In this document: piece by piece, positions 52,603 through 59,670 of the stretch
How the letters are laid out: each line of letters begins with the position of its first letter
How positions within the stretch are numbered: the first letter of the stretch is position 1
Assembly: GCA_002706685.1 (NCBI GenBank)
Contig: PALV01000023.1
Coordinates: forward strand, 35,719-99,718
Direction: 5' to 3'
Source of the DNA: Gammaproteobacteria bacterium
Lineage (GTDB): Bacteria > Pseudomonadota > Gammaproteobacteria > Pseudomonadales > Pseudohongiellaceae
DNA: 64,000 nucleotides
Notes under the pieces: model-generated
Databases searched by the model: none
Seen by the model: only the letters and a program-made list of their open reading frames with translations
Told to the model about the DNA's origin: nothing
Translations under genes and position numbers: made by a program

Positions 52603-55026
52603 TTATTCATAACGAAGGGCATGAACGGGATTGCGATTGATGGGTCCCCAGGACTGCAACACCATCGTGATAAGCGCCAGGACGATTGTGAGCAGTGCAG
52701 CGGCCGGGAACACAAGCAGGTTTATTTCATCCCGGTAGGCGAAGTTGGCCAGCCAGGAATTTATCCAGTAGTAGGACAGCAGCGATGCAATTACCGAGGC
52801 AATCAGCACCAGAAAAAACACATTCCTGAACAGGGCGAACAACAGTTGGCTTGGGCTTGCACCAAGGACTTTGCGAATGCCAATTTCTCGCGTTCTGCGC
52901 TCTGTTGTATAGGCGGTTAAACCCAGGAGCCCAAGGCAGGAAATGAAGATGGACACCGCCGAAGAATACGCCAAAGTGGATATAATATTGGATTCGCTTG
53001 TGTAGCGAGACTCAATAATGTTGTCGAGAAAACGATACTGAAATGGTAACTCCGGCATATGTCGCCGCCAAACCGACTCCAGTTCTTGCAAGGTTCCCTG
53101 GTCAGCGTCCTCCCTTAATACAACGGTTACCCGAGCATCCTGATTAAACGCCACTTCCGGATCCAGCGCGCTGTAGCTTTCGGGTCGAGACAGTCGAATA
53201 ACCAGAGGACTGACAGGCACCTGTAATCCATCGAAGTGGAAATCCCTAACTACACCCACCACAATCTCTCCACCCTCTATGTCACCCGGCATTCCGGTAC
53301 GCATACCAATTGGGTCTGACCAGCCAAGGGTTTGGACAAGAGTTTCATTCACGACAACCGTGCGCCCCGTATCCGCATTGCTCATTGAGCGCCCTTCCAC
53401 CAGCTCCATGCCCATGGCCTCCAGGTAGTCGTCTCCAGCATTCTGAAAGGAAAGAAACATGGAATCCATCTGGCCCTGCTCAGTCTCGACACGCCAGTTC
53501 CCGGATGAAAAACCAACCGCTGGGTCTGCGGTCGAAAACGTTGTTGCCTGCACGGCTGGTAGCTGCTCCAGACTTCTGGTTAGTTCGGGCAACCTGGCAA
53601 TCGGCTGGGCACCTTTTACAGTAAGCACCAGGCGGTTTTCCTGGTCGAACCCAAGCGGCATACTCGCAATAAAATGCATCTGGCTTAAAACCAGCACAGT
53701 GCTTGAGATGACCGAAATCGTGACGGCAAACTGAAAGACGATCAGGGCCTTGCGCAAAATCGGTTCGCGCACACTGCTATGGGCAGTGCTCGCATGTGGA
53801 GATACCGATTGAGTTGCTATCCAGGCTGCCGGATAGAGCCCAGCCAGAACCCCCAGTATCAGCGCTGCAAGCAACACCGCACCGAGCACCAGTGGGGAGT
53901 TGTAAAGTTCCAGGCTCAGTTCATCAAGCAAGACGGCAGGGACACCGGCGCGCACCATCACCTGAATGACAAGCAACGCAAATACGGCAGCCAGCACCGT
54001 CAGAAATACGGATTCAAGCAGAAACTGCGCAATCAGTGCGCCGCGTTGCGCACCCAGTAAGCGCCGGACGCCCACTTCCTTGAAACGTCGGGTCGCGCGG
54101 GCCGTGGCAAGGTTAATGTAGTTAACAATAGCGACCAGCAATATCAGCACGCCTATCACGGCGTAGGCATAAACAATCAACAGATTGCCAACGGGCTGGT
54201 CAAACTCGGCCGGCTGACCAAAATGCACATCGGCAATTGGCGTGAGAGCCATTGTGTTGTTGATGCCGCTTCCTCGCAGTACTTCTGCCGTCGTTTCCTG
54301 CCAGAATGCGTCAAAGAACGCCGAGAACTGAGAGGTGTCATAGTTCTCGGGCATTACAAAGTAGGTGTAACTGTTTACTGTAAATAGCGCGATAACCGGA
54401 TCAGCTGGTCGCGCTGCAAAACCCGGCCCGTGTATGGGTACCAGCACGTCATACTTTAAATGCGAATTTTCCGGTACATCCTCAAATACCATTGAGATGC
54501 GATAGTCATTGCCATTAACAGTGACAAGCTCGCCGATGGAATTCTCGCCATTAAAGTGCAGCTGATTAAAACTTTCGCTGACTGCCATTGAGTTCGGATC
54601 AATCAATGCAGTACGTGTATCACCGTAAACCGCAGGATGACCAAATACTTCGAACACATTGGTATCCGTTCCGTATAGAGCCTCCTGATAATAAACTTCA
54701 TCGTTGACTGTCAGGAGTGAATTGTCAGGCAAGCCCTTGAAGCGGACAAATGCCTCAATATCCGGATTGCGCAAAGCAAGCGTCGGCGCGATGGTATCTG
54801 ACATCAAGGCGAACGTATTGGTACCACCCTGGTTGATAAGGTCAATTGTGGCCCGGTATATCCTTTTGTGCCCGTCAGTGTGCTGGTCGTAAGTCAGTGC
54901 CTGATACACGTGCAATCCAATTAACAGGCAGGCGACAATGGCGAGCGTCAAGCCAGCAACGTTAATCACCGCATAGAATCGCTCACGCCGCAGGTTTCTC
55001 AACAACAATTTAATATGGGTAGCCAT
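52603..55026 (-). CDS. MacB/FtsX-type ABC permease 1 of export module B
   Basis: An 807-aa permease directly after the ATPase gene (12 bases). N-terminal helix VINVAGLTLAIVACLLIGLHVY, periplasmic MacB_PCD domain, FtsX block LLIVYAYAVIGVLILLVAIVNYINLATARATRRFKEVGVRRLLGAQ, second periplasmic domain, and the end FISCLGLLGLTAYTTERRTREIGIRKVLGAS ... RNPVHALRYE. Its position next to the ATPase makes it the primary partner; the other two permeases are probably alternative or heteromeric partners (inference). Confidence 0.93.
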   Translation of the reverse strand: MATHIKLLLRNLRRERFYAVINVAGLTLAIVACLLIGLHVYQALTYDQHTDGHKRIYRATIDLINQGGTNTFALMSDTIAPTLALRNPDIEAFVRFKGLPDNSLLTVNDEVYYQEALYGTDTNVFEVFGHPAVYGDTRTALIDPNSMAVSESFNQLHFNGENSIGELVTVNGNDYRISMVFEDVPENSHLKYDVLVPIHGPGFAARPADPVIALFTVNSYTYFVMPENYDTSQFSAFFDAFWQETTAEVLRGSGINNTMALTPIADVHFGQPAEFDQPVGNLLIVYAYAVIGVLILLVAIVNYINLATARATRRFKEVGVRRLLGAQRGALIAQFLLESVFLTVLAAVFALLVIQVMVRAGVPAVLLDELSLELYNSPLVLGAVLLAALILGVLAGLYPAAWIATQSVSPHASTAHSSVREPILRKALIVFQFAVTISVISSTVLVLSQMHFIASMPLGFDQENRLVLTVKGAQPIARLPELTRSLEQLPAVQATTFSTADPAVGFSSGNWRVETEQGQMDSMFLSFQNAGDDYLEAMGMELVEGRSMSNADTGRTVVVNETLVQTLGWSDPIGMRTGMPGDIEGGEIVVGVVRDFHFDGLQVPVSPLVIRLSRPESYSALDPEVAFNQDARVTVVLREDADQGTLQELESVWRRHMPELPFQYRFLDNIIESRYTSESNIISTLAYSSAVSIFISCLGLLGLTAYTTERRTREIGIRKVLGASPSQLLFALFRNVFFLVLIASVIASLLSYYWINSWLANFAYRDEINLLVFPAAALLTIVLALITMVLQSWGPINRNPVHALRYE

Positions 55027-55038
55027 AGCACTTACCTC

Positions 55039-55719
55039 TTAGATTGTTGCCGACTCACTGACAATCCGCCCATCCAGCATGCGGATTATTCTACTGCCGA
55101 CCGAGGCGTCTTCTGGCGAGTGGGTCACCATGACAATGGTGGTGCCTTCTGCGTTCAGGGAACTGAGCAGTCCCATCACCTCAGCACCATGTTCGCTGTC
55201 CAGGTTGCCCGTTGGTTCGTCGGCCAGTATCAGCTTGGGTGTATTGACGATGGCTCTGGCGACGGCAACCCGTTGCTGCTGGCCTCCGGAGAGCTGCCGT
55301 GGAAAATGTTTAAGGCGATGCGCCATATTCATTTTCTCCAACACAAACTCGACCTTCTTCCTGCGCTCCGCCGCAGGTGTCCTGGTATAGATGAGGGGCA
55401 GTTCGACATTCTCATATACATTGAGTTCGTCAATCAGATTGAAGCTCTGAAAAACAAAACCAATGTTATGTTTGCGGAGTTTGGAGCGCTTGCGCTCAGA
55501 GTAGTCCGCCACGTCTTCGCCCATGAACCAGTAGGCACCGCTGTCAGGGTTATCAATCAATCCAAGAATATGCAGCAGGGTGGATTTGCCACAGCCTGAG
55601 GGGCCCATGATGGAAGTGAACTCGCCCTCGCTGATACCAAACTCAACCGATTCGAGGGCAGTGGTTTCCACTTCATCGGTGCGAAACAGTTTGCTGAGAT
55701 TTTCCGTTTTTATAATCAT
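55039..55719 (-). CDS. MacB/LolD-type ABC ATPase, export module B
   Basis: A 226-aa ATPase with Walker A GPSGCGKST, Q-loop VFQSFNLI, LSGGQQQRVAVARAI signature, Walker B LILADEP and switch His in VTHSPEDASVG. First gene of the minus-strand operon; AAAGGA precedes the ATG, and a near-consensus sigma-54 promoter lies 47-62 bases upstream. It is the only ATPase for three permeases. Confidence 0.95.
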   Translation of the reverse strand: MIIKTENLSKLFRTDEVETTALESVEFGISEGEFTSIMGPSGCGKSTLLHILGLIDNPDSGAYWFMGEDVADYSERKRSKLRKHNIGFVFQSFNLIDELNVYENVELPLIYTRTPAAERRKKVEFVLEKMNMAHRLKHFPRQLSGGQQQRVAVARAIVNTPKLILADEPTGNLDSEHGAEVMGLLSSLNAEGTTIVMVTHSPEDASVGSRIIRMLDGRIVSESATI

Positions 55720-55765
55720 TGTGTATTCCTTTAGTACCGGCTATCGCATCATATATGCTTTAGGC

Positions 55766-55781
55766 AGCAAGTTCTGCGCCA
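55766..55781 (-). promoter_or_regulatory. Sigma-54 (-24/-12) promoter of export module B
   Basis: On the minus strand TGGCGCAGAACTTGCT: GG and GC dinucleotides 10 bases apart, TGGC-x-C at -24 and a perfect TTGCT (TTGCW) at -12. Predicted +1 near 55755 gives a 36-base leader with an AAAGGA ribosome-binding site. Confidence 0.72.
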
Positions 55782-55853
55782 CAACCATAAACCTCATATT
55801 TTCAGTATGTTAGATCAACGCGGCGCCATATCTGCAGCAGTATTGTTTCATCA

Positions 55854-55869
55854 TGGCACACCGAAAGCG
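55854..55869 (+). promoter_or_regulatory. Possible sigma-54 promoter of the module B regulator gene
   Basis: TGGCACACCGAAAGCG on the plus strand: perfect TGGCAC at -24 with GC at the right 10-base spacing, but a poor -12 (AAGCG). It is flanked by an inverted repeat TGTTTCA (55844-55850) / TGAAACA (55878-55884); a third TTTGAAACA lies at 55981-55989. Confidence 0.4.
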
Positions 55870-56023
55870 CTCCGTTTTGAAACACTTATGCCGATTAATT
55901 CTCCAAGAACTGCTACTGGCGAACTAAGTAAATTGAGTTTAAGTCGTAAAAGCTGGACTTGAGCCCCGTTTTTGTTCTACTTTGAAACAAACCAGCTTTA
56001 ATCTCAAGGAGTGCCTTCGATCA

Positions 56024-57406
56024 GTGTCTGACCCAAACGCTCAACGCATTCTTGTAGTTGATGATGACCAGGATGTGCTACTCAGTGCGCAGGTCATACT
56101 GAAGGCTGCATTTCCAGCTGTCCGCTGCCTGTCCAACCCCGGTCAACTCAAAGACGAATTGCCCGACTTCTATCCGGATGTCGTGCTGCTGGATATGAAC
56201 TTCACACGCGGAATGGTAGGTGGCGACGAAGGTTTGTACTGGCTGGACTTTATAAAGCAGTTCGACCCGAGAATTCAGGTGGTCATGTGCACGGCTTACG
56301 GCGAGGTGGATCTTGCCGTACAGGCCATCAAGCTGGGCGCTGCCGATTTTGTGCAAAAGCCCTGGTTAAATGAAAAGCTGGTTGCAACCGTCAAAGCCTG
56401 CGCCAGACTTGCCCAGTCTGAACGTGAGATAGACAGACTTCGTACTACGCGGCAGGAGCTGGGCAACGCCACGAACAAGTCGTCCGAGCTGGTAGGCGAG
56501 TCAGCAAATTTTCGGGCAGTGCTTGAACTGGTCAAAAGAGTCGCCGGTACCGACGCCAATATATTGATCACGGGTGAGAATGGAACCGGCAAGGAACTGA
56601 TAGCCCAGGAAATCCACCGCTGCTCCAGTCGCGCCCATGGCCCGTTGGTATCCGTCGATGCCGGCGCGTTATCACCCTCCCTGTTTGAGTCCGAGATGTT
56701 CGGCCACGTCAAAGGCGCGTTTACGGATGCGAAAAGTGACAAGCCGGGCAAATTTGAGCTTGCTGCTGATGGCACGCTGTTTCTGGATGAAATTGGCAAT
56801 CTGGACCTGGATATTCAGGCAAAGCTGTTGCGCGCGCTGGAGTCGCGAACCGTCACTCGAGTTGGAGGCACTCGCCCCATGCATGTCGACATCAGGTTGA
56901 TTTGCGCAACGAATGTGTCTGCCAGGCAACTTGCTGACCCATTCCACTTTCGTCAGGACCTGTTATATCGAATCAACACAGTGGAAGTGACCCTGCCCCC
57001 ACTTCGTGAACGCCAGGAAGATATTCCACTGTTGATCAAACATTTCCAGACAGTGTATGGACGCAAATACGATAAACCAGACACCCAGGTTTCGCGCGAA
57101 ACACTCAAGCAACTGATGGCCTATCGCTGGCCAGGAAACATACGAGAGCTTAAGCACGCAACTGAACGGGCTGTCATCCTGGCGCAGAACGGTGAGCTCA
57201 AGCTGTCGGACTTCATGACCGGCACGCATGGGTCACCGCCTGAGTCAGACGATCTGAATCTGGAGTCGCTCGAGCAGAAAACAATTCTGCGGGCCATGCA
57301 ACAATATCGAGGCAATCTGACTCAAGTTGCAAAAGCAGTTGGCCTGGGTAGAACAACCCTTTATCGCAAGCTGGAAAAGTATGGCATCGATAACAAGCAA
57401 GCTTAA
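56024..57406 (+). CDS. Sigma-54-dependent response regulator (NtrC/Fis family), export module B
   Basis: A 460-aa regulator from GTG 56024 (AAGGAG 12 bases upstream); a TTG at 55982 would add 14 residues but lacks a ribosome-binding site. Receiver with LLDMNFTRGMVGGDEGLYWL carrying the phospho-Asp and the same insert as the module A regulator. AAA+ domain: GENGTGKE, GTLFLDEIG and GAFTDA (not GAFTGA). Fis-type HTH LTQVAKAVGLGRTTLYRKLEKYGI. Divergent from the transporter operon it probably controls; the kinase ATG lies inside its last codons. Confidence 0.94.
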   Translation: MSDPNAQRILVVDDDQDVLLSAQVILKAAFPAVRCLSNPGQLKDELPDFYPDVVLLDMNFTRGMVGGDEGLYWLDFIKQFDPRIQVVMCTAYGEVDLAVQAIKLGAADFVQKPWLNEKLVATVKACARLAQSEREIDRLRTTRQELGNATNKSSELVGESANFRAVLELVKRVAGTDANILITGENGTGKELIAQEIHRCSSRAHGPLVSVDAGALSPSLFESEMFGHVKGAFTDAKSDKPGKFELAADGTLFLDEIGNLDLDIQAKLLRALESRTVTRVGGTRPMHVDIRLICATNVSARQLADPFHFRQDLLYRINTVEVTLPPLRERQEDIPLLIKHFQTVYGRKYDKPDTQVSRETLKQLMAYRWPGNIRELKHATERAVILAQNGELKLSDFMTGTHGSPPESDDLNLESLEQKTILRAMQQYRGNLTQVAKAVGLGRTTLYRKLEKYGIDNKQA

Positions 57407-58730
57407 AGGCTACCGCTTCCAAACCGTATTGAACATCGGTTTGCTTGTGGTCTGTGCATCTGCAAGTAGCTACCTTGCTTTTGCCGGGTTATGGCCCGCT
57501 GCTGCAGTGGTACTATCGGGGGCTACCCTGCTGATTGCGTTACGCATGTTTCGTCAGGCGAACAGGCAACAGAGCGATTTCACCCAGTTTATTCGCAACA
57601 TCAGCCACAACGACTTTTCCACGACCACGTTGCTGCATGATGCTGACAGAGACACAGCAGATTTTCTCTATGCCCAGAAAGCCCTGATAGACAAATACAA
57701 GCAGCTTAAGGCAGAAAAGTCCGCACAGCATGAATATCTGGACCGGGTTGTTGAGCACGTGGACACTGCACTTTTGTGTTTCGACGAGGCAGAGAAAATT
57801 GTTATAGCCAATCGGGCAGCCAAAGACCTGTTGCAAGTGTCGTTACTGATCAACCTGCATCAGATCGACGCTAGCTGCCCTCCTCTGGGTGACTCAATGC
57901 GGTCTCTTGTCCCTGGCAAAAGCCAGCTTTTAAAGGTAGCGCTGGGATCGGAGAGTATGCAGCTTCTGTTATCGGCCCGGGCGTTCAAGTTGCTTGGTAA
58001 TCAGCACAAGCTGGTGTCGATTCAAAATATTCAGGAGGCGATTGACGAAACTGAGATTTCGAGCTGGCAAAAACTGATCAAGGTACTGACGCACGAGATC
58101 ATGAATTCCATGACCCCGATTGTGTCGCTCAGTAGTCATCTGGAAAAAACACTGGATGACGATCGTGATACCGATATGGGCAAAGGTATTCGATCGATTG
58201 CTTCGCGCAGCCAGGGGCTGTTGCGCTTTGTTGAGTCGTATCGATCACTGAGCAATCTGCCGCAACCGGCAATGGCTGAGATTGACGTGTCCGATTTGTT
58301 TGATCGGATCACGCGTTTGATGGATGACCGTTTATCGACGTCTGGCTGCGTACTTTCGGTTGACGTGGAGCCGAGCGATATGACGATTGTTGCCGACCGG
58401 CATCAGGTAGAGCAGATCCTGCTTAATCTGCTTTCAAACGCGGTGGATGCGGTTATAGATTGCCAGTCCCGACAAATTCAGCTCAGGGGGTATCTGGACA
58501 ACAGGGGCCGCCCGGTTATTGCGGTTGTTGATTCGGGCGCGGGTATACCCGCCAAACAGCTGGATGACATTTTTACGCCGTTCTTTACGACCAAGGAGAC
58601 GGGCTCTGGTATTGGACTTAGTTTGTCTCGTCAGTTGGCGCACCTGAATCGTGCCGGATTGACGGTGCGGAGCAAGGTTGGGGATGGGAGTTCGTTTATG
58701 TTGGTGTTTGAGCGGGCTCGGATGGGTTAG
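57381..58730 (+). CDS. NtrY-like sensor histidine kinase, export module B
   Basis: A 449-aa kinase starting at ATG 57381, overlapping the regulator gene by 26 bases, so the pair is translationally coupled. Two membrane helices (VLNIGLLVVCASASSYLAF and PAAAVVLSGATLLIALRMF) leave almost no periplasmic loop, suggesting sensing within the membrane. H-box LTHEIMNSMTPIVSLSSHLEK, N-box QILLNLLSNAVDA, VVDSGAGIP and TTKETGSGIGLSLSRQL. It resembles the module A kinase in H-box and ATPase domain. Confidence 0.93.
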   Translation: MASITSKLKGYRFQTVLNIGLLVVCASASSYLAFAGLWPAAAVVLSGATLLIALRMFRQANRQQSDFTQFIRNISHNDFSTTTLLHDADRDTADFLYAQKALIDKYKQLKAEKSAQHEYLDRVVEHVDTALLCFDEAEKIVIANRAAKDLLQVSLLINLHQIDASCPPLGDSMRSLVPGKSQLLKVALGSESMQLLLSARAFKLLGNQHKLVSIQNIQEAIDETEISSWQKLIKVLTHEIMNSMTPIVSLSSHLEKTLDDDRDTDMGKGIRSIASRSQGLLRFVESYRSLSNLPQPAMAEIDVSDLFDRITRLMDDRLSTSGCVLSVDVEPSDMTIVADRHQVEQILLNLLSNAVDAVIDCQSRQIQLRGYLDNRGRPVIAVVDSGAGIPAKQLDDIFTPFFTTKETGSGIGLSLSRQLAHLNRAGLTVRSKVGDGSSFMLVFERARMG

Positions 58731-58764
58731 GATGGTCATCAGTTGCCTGGCTTAGGGAAAAGTC

Positions 58765-59118
58765 ATGATTAGTGTTTCTACCGGCTTTTTATCAATCATC
58801 ATGTCGATGGTGTTAACTGTATCGATGGTCGAAGAGGCGATTCCGCCTGGTACAGAGAGAGCGGTAGTCGAGGCTTATTTCGCTGATTTAGACGCGCCCT
58901 ATTCGTGGATACCTCGTCACGCAAGAAATCCTGAAACGAGCAATTTCCCATGGCGTGAGGATGAGGTAGGCGCTATAACGAGCGGGGCTATCCGTAATGT
59001 TAGAGAGCGCTGGTGGTGGCCTTCGTTCGGCAGGGCCATGATCGTCCATGTGGGAATATCATCTGATGGGCGAGTAACACAGCTCAAGTTTGAACAACAT
59101 ATGAGTGGCTGGCTTTAG
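58765..59118 (+). CDS. Small exported protein of unknown function
   Basis: A 117-aa protein with an N-terminal hydrophobic stretch (FLSIIMSMVLTVSMV) that is either a signal or an anchor. The rest includes YFADLDAPYSWIPRHARNPE and VRERWWWPSFGRAMIVHVGISSDGRVTQLKFEQHMSG; the last part looks like a small beta sheet. GGGAAAA precedes the ATG. No family recognised. It lies 34 bases behind the kinase gene and might be co-transcribed with it. Confidence 0.7.
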   Translation: MISVSTGFLSIIMSMVLTVSMVEEAIPPGTERAVVEAYFADLDAPYSWIPRHARNPETSNFPWREDEVGAITSGAIRNVRERWWWPSFGRAMIVHVGISSDGRVTQLKFEQHMSGWL

Positions 59119-59235
59119 AAATCGAAGTCACCGAATTTTTCAATATTTCGCGGGGTATTCGGTGTGAATCCAAAAAAAGCACGCCCATACCGTATCTGCA
59201 ACCAGACGCCGAATAATATTACTGATCTTACCTAA

Positions 59236-59646
59236 CTAACCTAGAACCCCAGCCTCTTTGATTCTTGGTCTATCATCATCACAACTGGTTACTGCCATGT
59301 AGATCATAAATATCAGTGACAATAGCCAGCCACCTACACTGATTGCTAGCTGCAATGTGGGTATGTATTCACCCATACCTGGTACAGTTGCCAATGGATA
59401 CTCAGAGGCATATCGACTAGAAAGACCAATAATATCGACAATTGCAGAATTGAGCGAAGTAATGATAGTCAATTGGAAGAATGAATATAGTACTGTAAGT
59501 AAAATAATTAGCAGAAATCCAATTTTTCTACCTACGAGGTAAACCGCCAACAAGTATGCTGTTAGAACTGAAAAATAATTAATCGTATGCGCGCCATTTT
59601 CAGCCCTTAGAGATGAGATTAAAGTCAAATAATCAAACTCTGTCAT
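59236..59646 (-). CDS. Small integral membrane protein, third gene of an acquired-looking ABC operon
   Basis: A 136-aa protein with three to four hydrophobic segments (YFSVLTAYLLAVYLV, IGFLLIILLTVLYSFFQLTIITS, LQLAISVGGWLLSLIFMIYMA). No motif recognised. It follows the permease-hydrolase fusion gene by 24 bases on the same strand and shares its AT-rich composition, so it probably belongs to that operon. Confidence 0.75.
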   Translation of the reverse strand: MTEFDYLTLISSLRAENGAHTINYFSVLTAYLLAVYLVGRKIGFLLIILLTVLYSFFQLTIITSLNSAIVDIIGLSSRYASEYPLATVPGMGEYIPTLQLAISVGGWLLSLIFMIYMAVTSCDDDRPRIKEAGVLG

Positions 59647-59670
59647 AAATACCCCTAAATTAGCCGGATA

